Shown here in pieces: positions 26,125-35,214 of a DNA stretch of 64,000 bases (position 1 is the first letter of the stretch; each line of letters opens with the position of its first letter). The stretch lies in contig PBAL01000012.1 in the NCBI GenBank assembly GCA_002715965.1, positions 1 through 64,000 of the forward strand, given 5' to 3'. Source of the DNA: Verrucomicrobiales bacterium. Lineage in GTDB: Bacteria; Verrucomicrobiota; Verrucomicrobiia; Limisphaerales; JAYPXF01. The translations under genes were made by a program, and so were the position numbers. The notes beneath the pieces were generated by a model. It worked only from the letters and a program-made list of their open reading frames with translations, had not been told where the DNA came from and searched no databases.

Positions 26125-26152
26125 CAGCCCATTTGCTTAAACGGGCTGCTGA
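26122..26152. repeat. Palindrome AGCAGCCC/GGGCTGCT (family D)
   Basis: The perfect arms AGCAGCCC (26123-26130) and GGGCTGCT (26143-26150) flank a 12-base AT-richer loop. The same core recurs at 219-243 (degenerate) and 58749-58776, each time beside broken genes or transposase fragments. It overlaps the stop codon of the hydrolase. It may act as a terminator hairpin, but there is no U-tract, and recurrence next to transposase remnants suggests an insertion-sequence end or excision scar (inference). Confidence 0.55.
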
Positions 26153-26164
26153 GGCAAAGAAGAA

Positions 26165-26335
26165 ATGAAAACGAGACCCAAGAAACACAAGCCTGCCAAG
26201 AAGCTCCAATCCAAGAGCCATATTCGGCTGCGCTACCTCCACGCGATCGTTCAGAATTACCAGCGCGTTCGCGCCACCTTCAATACGCTCCATGCACCAC
26301 CTCATCGACGCACCAGCTGCTCGCACGTGAACTAA
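26165..26335 (+). CDS. Small basic ORF of unknown status
   Basis: A 56-codon frame from ATG 26165 to TAA 26335, beginning MKTRPKKHKPAKKLQSKSH and rich in Lys, Arg and His. It has a purine-rich stretch (AAAGAAGAA) just before the ATG, but no recognisable motif. It sits between the family D palindrome and the ABC-permease fragment, in a region rearranged by insertions, so it may be a relic rather than a gene. Confidence 0.3.
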   Translation: MKTRPKKHKPAKKLQSKSHIRLRYLHAIVQNYQRVRATFNTLHAPPHRRTSCSHVN

Positions 26336-26339
26336 CCTC

Positions 26340-27584
26340 ATGCTTTCCGAACTCAATTACACCCTGCGCATCGTCCGCAAATACCCACTCCCCAACGGCG
26401 TGATCGTCTTCACCATCGCCTGCCTCGTCGCGGTGATTGGCCTGATGTTCGCCAGCTTTCGCATGAACTCGGGGCGTCAGATGCCTTTCGAAGACCCAGA
26501 CAGCTTCGTCCGCTTTTGGCGCACCACCAAAAACGTCAAGCACCAGCACATTCCTTCGGACATCTACCACGCATACAAGGAACAGCTGACCTCCTATTCC
26601 AAAATCGGCGCCATGGAAAATTGGGCTCGATTCACGCTCACCGGCGCGGGCGAAGCCACCACTCTTACTGCCGTCAAGTGCACGGCCGAAGTTCTTGAGA
26701 TGACCGGGATGAAACCTGTTCAAGGCCGCTTCTTTTCCAAGGTCGATGAAGATCCCGGTAATCGGGAGATCGTCGTGCTGAATGAAACCGCCTGGGAAGT
26801 TCACTTCGATTCCGATCCCGACATTCTCGGCAAATCGATTGAGCTCAACGACAAACCCTATGTTGTCGTTGGCATTGCCCCAGAAGCTCTTCACATGACG
26901 CATCTCGCCTGGGGCGCCGACATGTGGATGCCCCGAAACTGGCCGAAGAAGACGGATGAGAACCCAAAGACAATCAACATTGTCGCCCGTCTCAAACCCG
27001 GCAAGACCCTTGAGGAAGCACAGGCCGAACTCTCCGTTCTTGCACCGCGAATTGAGGAAGGCCGTCCGAAATTTGAAAACGAAACGCGCTGGGCGGGCAC
27101 GGGCCCGGATGAGACCTGGTCCGCCCGCGTGATCCCGTTGGACGAACACCTGAATTCAAGGCAGATGGACAGTCGGCAGATCTTCGCGATGGTCTTCGCC
27201 TTCACCGAATACACCTACCGCCGCTGCATCAACGGGAAGAACGAACTGCGCAAGGTGGAGACCAAACACATCGCCCGCTTCTGGAACAACGGCGAGGGGC
27301 AGTCCTGGCTCGATGAAGAGTTCGCCAAGCGCGTCCAGTTCGATCATCCGCTGGGTTTCCTGCAGAAGAACAAGAAACCGTTTCCCGTTTCGGAGAAGCC
27401 CCAATCCGCTGCGCTCGATGTCTTGAACGCACTTTCGATTTATGACGCGGACTTACGGCAGCTGGCGGACGCCCTCGATCGACCCAATGCCCGGTTTCAA
27501 ACGGTTTTCGACGTGTTCTCCCTCACCCCTGCCCTTCTCTCCCGCTGGGAGCGGGAGACCATAGAGGGCGCTCTCATTCAGTAG
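26340..27584 (+). pseudogene. Chimeric MacB-like ABC permease fragment
   Basis: The first 285 residues are the start of a MacB/ADOP-type ABC permease: a leading transmembrane helix (NGVIVFTIACLVAVIGLMFA) and the MacB periplasmic core domain (VQGRFFSKVDEDPG, AWEVHFDSDPDILGKSIELN, VVGIAPEALHM, IVARLKPGKTLEEAQAEL). At QIFAMVF, where the FtsX-type membrane helices should begin, the sequence changes abruptly to an unrelated soluble segment (RRCINGKNELRKVETKHIAR to LADALDRPNARF) and the last 20 or so residues are encoded by an intergenic repeat (from 27518). No FtsX domain and no ATPase gene are adjacent. It is a fusion of at least three pieces and is unlikely to function as a transporter. Confidence 0.7.
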
Positions 27585-27642
27585 GTGGGTGCCATGCATG
27601 GCAACAGCACAACTTCCCTCTCCTAGAGGGAGAGGGAGAGGA
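27518..27642. repeat. Pyrimidine/purine-rich intergenic repeat (family E)
   Basis: The unit begins TCTCCCTCACCCCTGCCCTT, contains a hairpin CTCCCGCTGGGAGCGGGAG, and ends with CTCTCCTAGAGGGAGAGGGA, giving inverted purine/pyrimidine arms. A related fragment (CCCCTCACCCTCAATCCTTC) occurs near 55455. It supplies the C-terminal codons of the upstream chimeric frame. Similar CTCCCTCACC elements are widespread between genes in many bacteria; here it is probably a mobile palindromic repeat (inference). Confidence 0.5.
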
Positions 27643-27757
27643 CATAGGTTTCTGTTGCCATTGCCACCAAGTTTAATCACAAACCAATTCAACCCCATCA
27701 ACCAATCAACCATTTAACCCTTCAACGATCCCAGCCCTTCATGGACACTCCGCTGCG

Positions 27758-28945
27758 ATGCGATATCGAAGGTTTGGAAAAACCGAGATCCGGATGCCGG
27801 TCATTTCCTGCGGGGGAATGCGCTATCAGCACAAATGGCAGGACATCGAACCGGGCGAAGTTCCCAGTGAGGGTCAAGCCAACCTGGAAGCGACGATCCG
27901 GCGCGCCCTCGAACTGGGTATCAACCACATCGAAACCGCGCGTCTGTATGGTTCGTCGGAGATGCAGCTTGGCTGGCTGCTGCCGAAGCTGCCGCGTAAG
28001 GAGATGATCGTGCAGACCAAGGTCGCGCCGCATGCGAATGCGGAGGACTTCCTCAAGACCTTTCGGAAGTCGCTGGAGTATCTGGGGTTGGAATACGTCG
28101 ACCTCCTTTCATTGCATGGCATCAATCATCGCGAGTTTCTGGACTGGTCCCTGCGCAAAGACGGCTGTCTGGAAGCAGCCTACAAGCTGAAGGAAGACGG
28201 TTTGTGCCGGCACATCGGGTTCTCCACCCATGCGACGACAGACATCATTGTCGAAGCAATCGAGTCGGGTGGATTCGACTACGTGAACCTGCACTGGTAT
28301 TTTGTGAACCACCTGAACTGGCCCGCGGTCGAAGCGGCCAATCAGAAGGACATGGGCGTGTTTATCATCAGTCCCAATGACAAAGGTGGGAAACTTTACG
28401 CTCCTCCACCAAAGCTGGTCCAATTCTGCAAACCGTTGACGCCCATGCAGTTCAACGGTCTCTATTGCCTCTCCCGGCCGGAAGTCCACACCTTGAGTTG
28501 CGGAGCGGCCAAGCCGTCAGATTTTGAAGAACACGTAATTGCCTTGGATCACTATGACCGGATCAACGACGTGATCGGTCCGATCGAGAGGCGTTTGCGG
28601 ACGGAGATGCTGGATCAACTGGGCGAAAACTGGTGCGCAAATTGGGACGCCGGGCTACCACACTACGTCGACATTCCCGGCAAGGTGAACGTCTCGGAGA
28701 TTCTCCGGCTCTGGACCTTCGCCAAGGCGCTCGGTCTCGTGGATTGGGGCAAGATGCGGTATAACCTGCTCGGACAGGGCGATCATTGGTTCCCGGGAGA
28801 GAACGCCGGCCAACTGGATCTGGATGGGATCGCAAAAGCCGTGGGGGACAGCCCATTCGCGGATCGGATTCCCGGCATACTTGAGGAAGCCCATCAGATG
28901 TTGTTTGAGAAACCGGTCAAGCGTCTCAGCCAAAGCGACGATTGA
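27758..28945 (+). CDS. Aldo/keto reductase-family protein
   Basis: A 395-residue AKR-superfamily TIM barrel. Visible features are [20 protein letters not shown], the catalytic tyrosine in [12 protein letters not shown], the lysine in VQTKVAP and the histidine-bearing strand LLSLHGIN. Compared with typical 320-residue AKRs it has a C-terminal extension of about 100 residues (from [16 protein letters not shown]) seen in larger AKR groups with ferredoxin-like ends; the Cys cluster of those is mostly missing (only SCGA and NWCANW). NAD(P)H-dependent carbonyl reduction or sugar oxidation is likely; substrate unknown. Preceded by AT-rich CAACCATTTAACCC. Confidence 0.8.
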   Translation: MRYRRFGKTEIRMPVISCGGMRYQHKWQDIEPGEVPSEGQANLEATIRRALELGINHIETARLYGSSEMQLGWLLPKLPRKEMIVQTKVAPHANAEDFLKTFRKSLEYLGLEYVDLLSLHGINHREFLDWSLRKDGCLEAAYKLKEDGLCRHIGFSTHATTDIIVEAIESGGFDYVNLHWYFVNHLNWPAVEAANQKDMGVFIISPNDKGGKLYAPPPKLVQFCKPLTPMQFNGLYCLSRPEVHTLSCGAAKPSDFEEHVIALDHYDRINDVIGPIERRLRTEMLDQLGENWCANWDAGLPHYVDIPGKVNVSEILRLWTFAKALGLVDWGKMRYNLLGQGDHWFPGENAGQLDLDGIAKAVGDSPFADRIPGILEEAHQMLFEKPVKRLSQSDD

Positions 28946-28992
28946 GGCTGAAATAACTTGAGCGGAAAAATGGCGACGAATAGGTTCTGCGC

Positions 28993-29373
28993 ATGACGAA
29001 CATCCTGGTCGCCGAAGACGAACCTAGGACCGCGCAGCTGATTGAGTTCAAACTCAAGCAGCAGGGCTATGAGGTGAACGTCGTTTCCAATGGCGAGCAG
29101 GTGATAAAGATGCTCGATGTCAATCAGCCCTCCCTCATCCTCCTCGATGGAATGATGCCGGTGATGGATGGCTTTGAAGTGCTTCGCCGGGTCAAGAGTT
29201 CGAAGGAGCATCGCCATATCCCTGTCATCATGCTCACCGCCAAGAGCCGTGAAAAAGACGTGGTGACCGGGCTCGATCTCGGAGCCGCGGATTACATCGT
29301 CAAACCCTTCAGCCCTGCGGAACTCGCCGCACGGATCAAGAAGGTGTTGAGCAGTTCCGAAGACGGCAAGTGA
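28993..29373 (+). CDS. Receiver-only response regulator
   Basis: A 126-residue CheY-like receiver domain with no output domain. The phosphoacceptor is Asp52 in LILLDGMMPVMDG; the acidic pocket is AEDE (residues 7-10), with Thr82 in IMLTAKS and Lys104 in IVKPFSP. Its stop overlaps the GTG of the next frame (GTGA). No histidine kinase is in the window. Single-domain regulators act by protein-protein contact or in phosphorelays. Confidence 0.9.
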   Translation: MTNILVAEDEPRTAQLIEFKLKQQGYEVNVVSNGEQVIKMLDVNQPSLILLDGMMPVMDGFEVLRRVKSSKEHRHIPVIMLTAKSREKDVVTGLDLGAADYIVKPFSPAELAARIKKVLSSSEDGK

Positions 29374-29702
29374 GGTTGCATCCAGTGGAGCGCGACTGGA
29401 CCAAACCGACCTTCAATACCCGGATCTTCCTTTCTCGAATCTCCCGAAGCCATATCGGCAGTGGTACGCGCCGGCGCGATTCGCTCGAGCTGATTCTCAG
29501 TGATCACAGTTGCTGGACGGCGAGGGAGGAATACTTGCGTCATACGAGCAAGTGGGCGGAGGAGGATGAGGTATTTCTGTGCGGCACCGATCATTGCGAT
29601 GAGGATGGCAATTTCACCCATGACGCCGATGAGTGGATGATCGTGAACATCACCCGTTCGATAGGGGACGTATCCAAGCTGTGGGTTTTACCTGCGAACT
29701 GA
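29370..29702 (+). CDS. Hypothetical protein, coupled to response regulator
   Basis: A 110-residue frame beginning at GTG 29370, four bases inside the receiver gene. It is unusually rich in acidic residues in the second half (EEDEVFLCGTDHCDEDGNF) with two Cys and two His that could bind a metal or be structural. No transmembrane segment or recognised family. The GTGA overlap upstream and the 6-base gap to the cysteine desulfurase support real translation. The start could lie further downstream. Confidence 0.55.
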   Translation: MRLHPVERDWTKPTFNTRIFLSRISRSHIGSGTRRRDSLELILSDHSCWTAREEYLRHTSKWAEEDEVFLCGTDHCDEDGNFTHDADEWMIVNITRSIGDVSKLWVLPAN

Positions 29703-29708
29703 ATTGAG

Positions 29709-30833
29709 ATGCTTTACTTCGATCACAACGCAACCACCCCGATGATTCCCGAAGCCCGCGAAGTTTGGCTGGATGCGACGGATCGTTTCATTGGCAATCC
29801 CTCAAGTCTTCACCGCGTGGGTGAGCGCGCTGACAAGGCGCTTGAGTTGGCGCGGGAAGAACTTGCAGGAATGCTCGGCTGCCATCCCCTGGACATCGTC
29901 TGGACTTCGGGTGCGACTGAATCCTGCAACATGGTGCTGCGGCAATTCGCGGATGACCCGATCTGCGTGGCGTGGGTGTCCGCCATCGAACATCCCTGCG
30001 TGGAGGTAACCGGTCGAAAGCTCTATCCGAAGCGCTGCCGATTCATGCCGGTGACGGATCAGGGAGTTTTGGATCTCGATCGGTTGCGCGAGGAACTCAG
30101 CCGGCGCCGTCCCGGCTTCATGGGCTGCATGGCCGCGAACAATGAGACCGGTGTGATCCAGCCCTGGCGTGAAGTTCTGGAACTGGCCAACGAAAACAAG
30201 GTGCCGTTCTTTTGCGATGCCACCCAATGGCTTGGCCGGCGGCCGGCGGCCGGATTGTGCGAATGTGCATTTGTCGCCGGGAGCGCGCACAAGTTTGGCG
30301 GGCCACGCGGTGTGGGTTTTCTCAAATGCCCCAGCGGAACAACGACTGCGCTGATCACCGGCGGTGCGCAGGAACAAGGTCGTCGCGCAGGAACTGAAAA
30401 CGTCCCCGGCATCCTCGCGATGATCAAAGCTCTGTCCGTTCGGGAGGCTCAATTGAAGGAAGGCAGGGACGCAGAACGATTTCAAGTGCGTGAGTCCTTC
30501 ATCAACAAGCTGCTCGAAGGACTCCCCGGCTGTCAGTTGTTGGGCGCCGATGTTGAAAGACTCTGGAACACGGTCACCGTTCTCATGCCCAAGAGCGAGT
30601 GTCCGCATCGCTGGGTGGTGAAGCTGGACAAGGCAGGCTTTGCTGTTTCCAGTGGATCCGCCTGCGCCAGCGGCAAGGAAGATCCCTCGCACGTGCTCAT
30701 GGCGATGGGTATTGACCCTGATGATTGTGGGCGCGCGCTGCGATTCAGCGGCTCGTGGGAAACCACCAGCGAGGAATGGGATCAGTTGCTCGGCGGCATT
30801 CTGGACGTGCATGCCGCGTTGCTGGCTGAATGA
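29709..30833 (+). CDS. Cysteine desulfurase (NifS/IscS class)
   Basis: A 374-residue fold-type I PLP enzyme that mobilises sulfur from L-cysteine as a persulfide. The PLP lysine is Lys195 in GSAHKFGGPRG, the N-terminal FDHNATTPMIPEA is the family signature, and the active Cys319 lies in AVSSGSACASGKEDPSHVL, the class I-type loop. It follows the hypothetical gene by 6 bases. No IscU, SufBCD or tRNA-thiolation partner is nearby, so the sulfur acceptor is unknown; the window's moaD/moaE are 5 kb away. Confidence 0.9.
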   Translation: MLYFDHNATTPMIPEAREVWLDATDRFIGNPSSLHRVGERADKALELAREELAGMLGCHPLDIVWTSGATESCNMVLRQFADDPICVAWVSAIEHPCVEVTGRKLYPKRCRFMPVTDQGVLDLDRLREELSRRRPGFMGCMAANNETGVIQPWREVLELANENKVPFFCDATQWLGRRPAAGLCECAFVAGSAHKFGGPRGVGFLKCPSGTTTALITGGAQEQGRRAGTENVPGILAMIKALSVREAQLKEGRDAERFQVRESFINKLLEGLPGCQLLGADVERLWNTVTVLMPKSECPHRWVVKLDKAGFAVSSGSACASGKEDPSHVLMAMGIDPDDCGRALRFSGSWETTSEEWDQLLGGILDVHAALLAE

Positions 30834-30886
30834 TGAGATTCGATCGCCTGGATCTCCGGGCAACCGGCTCCGCTTCTAGTCCTCCG

Positions 30887-31740
30887 TCAATTCACGAATG
30901 ACGCAATACTAGTCCTCTTCCAGTTTTGCAGGTTCAACGATTGCACCCGGTAAGTCCTGCCAGGTTCGCCGTTGAGACGAAAATGAAACAGGCCCAGATC
31001 GGCCGGCACGATTGACAGACTGGTTGCGGGAACGGCGGCTTTTGATCCGTTCAGCACTGCGAAGTTGTGCGCTCTCTCGTTGTCGTATCGCCCGAATGAG
31101 CCGCCGATGGCAATCCGGCCACCGGATAGCGCCTGAATGACCTCAATTCCCCCGTCCGCGCCTTCGCCGGACAACGGTGGCGAGATTGCGTTGCTGCCGG
31201 ACGGTGTCTGGCTCGGGAACGAATGAACACGATAGAGGCGTCCCACGCTGCTGGAAACTCGCGTGCCTCCGGCGGTGGTGACGGTGATTTCGTCGAAACT
31301 GCCGCCAATGAGCAGCGATCCGCTTCGCTCCTCGACGATTGTCTTTACTCGGCCGTTCAGCTCCACCGGGTTGCCCCACAAAAAAGCTCCATCCGGGTCG
31401 AGGCGCGCGACGCGATTCGGGTGTGACTGTCATACGTCCTGAATGCGCCTCCGATCAGGATGTCCCCATTCTCAGTGAATTCGCTGCGTGAACGGGAGAA
31501 TCCGCACCGGTGCCACCAAAGCTATAGTCAATCAGCCCGTCGTCATTGAGGCGAACGATGTTGCGGACGAAGGGGCCGCGGGTGTTGGAGATCCATCCAC
31601 CCACCAGGACCTTGCCGGCATTGGATCCGGCGGTCGGGCCGTAGGCTTTGACAACAGAAGAATGCTCGCGCCGAACAGCGCGCGCGCAGCCGGTAGCTTG
31701 ATCCGCCGGAAGAGCAAGTCCATGTTCCTCACGTAACCGC
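30887..31740 (-). pseudogene. Broken delta-60-repeat (DUF5122-type) propeller gene
   Basis: Two or more minus-strand frames carry repeats of the type GKVLVGGWISN...IVRLNDDGLIDYSF and GSLLIGGSFDEI, the delta-60 repeat of secreted beta-propellers. They are interrupted between about 31381 and 31455 and again near 31650, so the gene is frameshifted. The downstream part ends with a C-terminal beta-sandwich-like sequence GEPGRTYRVQSLNLQNWKRT, common at the end of such secreted proteins in Verrucomicrobiota. The 5' end is lost near the HMA-like gene. Confidence 0.65.
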
Positions 31741-31812
31741 CCAGCGGGAGAATTCCAATCCATGAAACGCATTCTCCTTTCGTCACCGCAGCCTGATTCG
31801 TATGTTCGAGTC

Positions 31813-32160
31813 ATGCACAAGCTCCTTGGCGCACTTCTTGTGGGATTCGTTCTGACCGCAACAGCCGGAGAACCGCCTGCGACCCGTGGCAGCATCGTCA
31901 CAAATTACTACGCCATCGACAAACTCCACGCGCCGTGCTGCGCCGTGATGCTCAAGCACGCCTTGACCAACATCGCTGGTGTCCAATCTGCAACGGTCTT
32001 CGTCACCAACCAGGTTGTCCGTGTAATACACACGCCCGAGAAAAAGATCCTTGGCCAAATTCGCGGCGCCTTTCGAGCTGAGATTGTGGAGGCGAAGAGA
32101 CTCGTCAAAGTGCCCCCGGGACTGCGCGCGCCGGCTGCTTCCGCCACGGCTCATCCCTGA
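31813..32160 (+). CDS. Small secreted heavy-metal-associated (HMA)-like protein
   Basis: A 115-residue protein with a Sec signal (MHKLLGALLVGFVLTATAGE) followed by an HMA-like beta-alpha-beta fold: YYAIDKLHAPCCAVMLKHAL, then TNIAGVQSATVFVTNQVVRV. The canonical metal motif is GMTCxxC; here it is HAPCCAVML, with two adjacent Cys instead of CxxC. The remainder keeps the HMA spacing. Export and the shifted Cys pair suggest a periplasmic metal- or redox-related role, not a cytosolic copper chaperone (inference). ATG 31813 starts at the signal peptide. Confidence 0.6.
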   Translation: MHKLLGALLVGFVLTATAGEPPATRGSIVTNYYAIDKLHAPCCAVMLKHALTNIAGVQSATVFVTNQVVRVIHTPEKKILGQIRGAFRAEIVEAKRLVKVPPGLRAPAASATAHP

Positions 32161-32684
32161 ACCAACCAGTTCAAATCGCTCTGACAGTCGATCGCGCGAT
32201 GATGGTTTTCGCGCTGGCCTGGTTGACAATCATTTTGAGCCGCGCCACGAACCCGGGGTCGCTGAACCGGAGTGATTCTGACTTCCACCTCGCTGGCTTC
32301 TCCGCCCGATGAAGGACAGACCTGGCTCTCCGGATTTCTCGCCTTCAAGCATGGACTATGGAGAAGGCCTTTCGATTAAATTGTTCAACCAGTCGGACGC
32401 TTACTTCACGTACGTTGGCCATGCGGAGCCGAGAACTCCGGATAGGTCCTTGGCCGTTTCCAACTGGACTTTGGCAAGCGCCTCTCCTCGCGCCTTTCCG
32501 TCCATGGACTCATTGGATAGGATTCGATCTACAGCCTCCTTCGAAATCTGGCGGATCTGTTGCGATTGCCACCACTCTTGATCACGCACCCGGAGCAGAG
32601 TCGAGATAAGTTCCTTGCGGAACCGTCGATCAGTTATAGGCTGATTTGATCGTGAACGCTGACGAACGCAGGCAATTTCATCAG
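32161..32684. other. Intergenic stretch with a minus-strand coding trace
   Basis: No complete gene. A minus-strand frame at 32401-32589 includes QQIRQISKEAVDRILSNE and LETAKDLSGVLGSAWPTY, resembling the C-terminal helical part of hypothetical Verrucomicrobiota proteins with a LSG(V)LG(P) segment, but has only a GTG start and no downstream continuation. The remainder shows nothing recognisable. Confidence 0.3.
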
Positions 32685-34121
32685 ATGGATCAGGCCGTCA
32701 CCCAGAGGCTCACCCGCCGTCATTTCTTCCGCGACTGTGGAGTCGGGCTGGGTTCGGTTGCGCTGGGAAATCTGCTAGGTCGGGACGCGCAGGCGGCTGT
32801 CGATCGATCTTTGAATCCTCTGGCCGTCGCGAGTCCACACCGGGGCGCAAGGGCCAAGAACGTGATCTTCATGTTCATGGCGGGTGGCCCGAGCCAGCTG
32901 GAGTTGTTCGATCACAAGCCGAAGCTGCGGGAGTGGCACGGCAAGCCCTCGCCGGATTCGTTTTTCCCGAAGGAGAAGAGTTTCGCGTTCATCAAGAAGG
33001 GCGCGAAGATTCTGGGAGGGCAGCAGGAGTTTGGGACTCATGGACAAACGGGTGTGGAGATCAGCAAGTTGCTGCCGCACCTGGCCAGCGTTTCCGATGA
33101 AGTTTGTTTCCTGAAGGGCATGGTGACAGACGTGTTCAATCACGGACCCGCCAAGCTGTTCATGAACAGCGGCTTCAATGCACCGGGGCGTCCAAGCATG
33201 GGCTCGTGGCTGACCTACGGTCTTGGTTCGGAATCTCAGGATTTGCCGGGCTTTGTGGTGTTGCAATCCGGGCCGCGGGGTCCGCGCGCTGGCAATGCGC
33301 TTTGGTCCAGCGGTTTTCTGCCGACCTCCTACCAGGGTGTGCCCTTCCGCGGAACGGGTGACCCGATCCTCAATCTTACGAGTCCGAAGGGTTTTGATTC
33401 CGCGAAGCAGAAGGACTTCTTCGACCTCGTCGGAAAGCTGAATCGCGAACGCTTGGACATCACTGGAGATCCCGAGATTGCCACGCGCATCAACGCGTAC
33501 GAGATGGCGTATCGCATGCAGACGAGCGCGCCTGAATTGATGGACATCGAATCGGAGTCCAAATCCGTGCTCAAAGCTTATGGCGCAGAGCCAGGAAAAA
33601 ACTCGTTCGCCAACAACTGTCTGCTTGCACGCCGACTCGTTGAGCGGGGCGTGCGATTCGTCCAGATGTATCACACGGATTGGGATGACCATGGCAATCC
33701 GAACAACTACCTGGGTGCGCCATTGGAAAAACGGTGCAAGGAAATCGATCAACCTTCAGTGGCGCTGGTCAACGATCTCAAGCAACGCGGCCTGCTCGAT
33801 GACACGATTGTGATCTGGGGCGGTGAATTCGGCCGCACGCCCATGGGTGAGGAACGCAAGAATCTCACGGGGCGCGATCACCACATCAGCGCGTTCACCA
33901 TGTGGGCCGCGGGTGGAGGGATCAAGCCGGGTGCTGTTTACGGCAAGACGGACGAGTTTGGCTTCGGCGTGGTCGATGAGAAAGTTCACGTTCACGACCT
34001 GCACGCGACTTTACTGGATCTCTTGGGCTTCGATCATGAAAAGCTGACGTATCGCTTCCAAGGCCGCGACTATCGGCTGACTGACGTCCACGGGCATATC
34101 GTGCAGGACATCCTTGCGTAA
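32685..34121 (+). CDS. DUF1501 (sulfatase-fold) protein, Tat leader
   Basis: A 478-residue protein with Tat leader TRRHFFRDCGVGLGSVALG, then the DUF1501 domain: VIFMFMAGGPSQLELFDHKP, GTHGQTGVEISKLLPHLA, and the terminal GGEFGRTPM and HHISAFTMWAAGGGIKPG motifs. DUF1501 has an alkaline-phosphatase/sulfatase-like fold but lacks the formylglycine motif; function is unknown. In Planctomycetota and Verrucomicrobiota it is normally paired with a DUF1549/DUF1553 cytochrome-c-like protein; that partner is not adjacent here. ATG 32685 was preferred over TTG 32646 because it precedes the leader directly. Confidence 0.85.
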   Translation: MDQAVTQRLTRRHFFRDCGVGLGSVALGNLLGRDAQAAVDRSLNPLAVASPHRGARAKNVIFMFMAGGPSQLELFDHKPKLREWHGKPSPDSFFPKEKSFAFIKKGAKILGGQQEFGTHGQTGVEISKLLPHLASVSDEVCFLKGMVTDVFNHGPAKLFMNSGFNAPGRPSMGSWLTYGLGSESQDLPGFVVLQSGPRGPRAGNALWSSGFLPTSYQGVPFRGTGDPILNLTSPKGFDSAKQKDFFDLVGKLNRERLDITGDPEIATRINAYEMAYRMQTSAPELMDIESESKSVLKAYGAEPGKNSFANNCLLARRLVERGVRFVQMYHTDWDDHGNPNNYLGAPLEKRCKEIDQPSVALVNDLKQRGLLDDTIVIWGGEFGRTPMGEERKNLTGRDHHISAFTMWAAGGGIKPGAVYGKTDEFGFGVVDEKVHVHDLHATLLDLLGFDHEKLTYRFQGRDYRLTDVHGHIVQDILA

Positions 34122-34172
34122 GGAACTGACTGCGCGCCGATCGAATGCTTGACGACATTCGAAGTTCCCATT

Positions 34173-35123
34173 CTACGATCCTGTTTCGGCCGGCTGTTCG
34201 CGTTTGGCCAAGGCGCATTGCGCCGAGCCGATCACGACCAAAACCGCACCAATCCACCCTAGGCCGTCCAGCCCCTCCGATCTGCCAAAGTCCGGGAACC
34301 AGCGTTCGCATAGTTCAAGGAGTCCAAGGGTCAATAATGGGATCGTTGATAGTACGGCGCTGATTCGCGACGCCTCCCAATGGCGAAGCGCCTCGGTGAA
34401 GGCGCTGTACGCGAGGACGAGGTTCAACCCACAAAGCACGAGAATGATCAGCTGGGTCGGGGACAGCCGGGTGATCGTCGCGGGATTCGCCGTTGGGAGA
34501 TAAGCAACGACCGCACCGGCGCTCAGTATCCACAGCATCTGGGCGGAGGTGTAGGTCTGGTGCAGTTGCTTCTGGGCCAATGAGTAGGCCGCCCAGACCA
34601 CTGCGGCGAGGAGGATCATCACGGCGCCAGCCGTGTAGTGGCCGAAGCCGCCAAAGAGTTCGTCCCACTGTTGATTGAAGAACAGGCGCATCCCGACGAT
34701 CAGCACGCCGAATCCGATCCATTGCACGGTTGAGAAGGATTCCTTGAAAATGAACAGGCTGCCGATGAGCAGAAACATCGGGCCGGATTGGATGAGGATC
34801 TGCGCCGCACCCGGCGTCACGCGATCGAGCCCAAACAAGAACAGCAGGTAGTTCGCATACAGGCCGATGCCAGCAATGGCGAGCAGAGTGAGAACACGCC
34901 GGTTCCGGCCCCGAATGACCGGAAGCTGTCCGGTACGAGCCAGGATGAGGAGGAAGACCGCGGCAGACAGCGAAAAGCGGTACCAGGTGATGGTCACCGG
35001 ATCCATGGCTTCCAAGAGAATCTTCAATCCGAGAGGCAGCACGGTCCACATGACGGTGGTCACCAGTGTGAGGAAAAGCCCGAGCTTCCAGCGTCCGGTG
35101 GTTCTGTGGATTCCCTCGGGCAT
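34173..35123 (-). CDS. EamA/DMT-family permease
   Basis: About 316 residues with ten hydrophobic segments arranged as two EamA repeats (start LGLFLTLVTTVMWTVLPLGL; second repeat begins near AGAVMILLAAVVWAAYSLAQ). EamA proteins export or import small metabolites such as amino acids; the substrate cannot be predicted. ATG 35123 was chosen because helix 1 begins shortly after; alternative starts at 35165 and 35186 would add a short polar tail. Divergent from the phosphoribosyltransferase gene across about 90 bases. Confidence 0.85.
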   Translation of the reverse strand: MPEGIHRTTGRWKLGLFLTLVTTVMWTVLPLGLKILLEAMDPVTITWYRFSLSAAVFLLILARTGQLPVIRGRNRRVLTLLAIAGIGLYANYLLFLFGLDRVTPGAAQILIQSGPMFLLIGSLFIFKESFSTVQWIGFGVLIVGMRLFFNQQWDELFGGFGHYTAGAVMILLAAVVWAAYSLAQKQLHQTYTSAQMLWILSAGAVVAYLPTANPATITRLSPTQLIILVLCGLNLVLAYSAFTEALRHWEASRISAVLSTIPLLTLGLLELCERWFPDFGRSEGLDGLGWIGAVLVVIGSAQCALAKREQPAETGS

Positions 35124-35214
35124 TTCGTCGCGCGAACATAGCGGAAACGAATTGCGCCGGCCCATAACGAACTTTAGAGCGGACATCGGCGTGCTTTTGC
35201 GGAACGATTTGCGC

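Noticed and set aside
34867-35214. Plus-strand N-terminal extension of the phosphoribosyltransferase
   Set aside because: It is antisense to the EamA gene; the family core begins shortly after ATG 35215.
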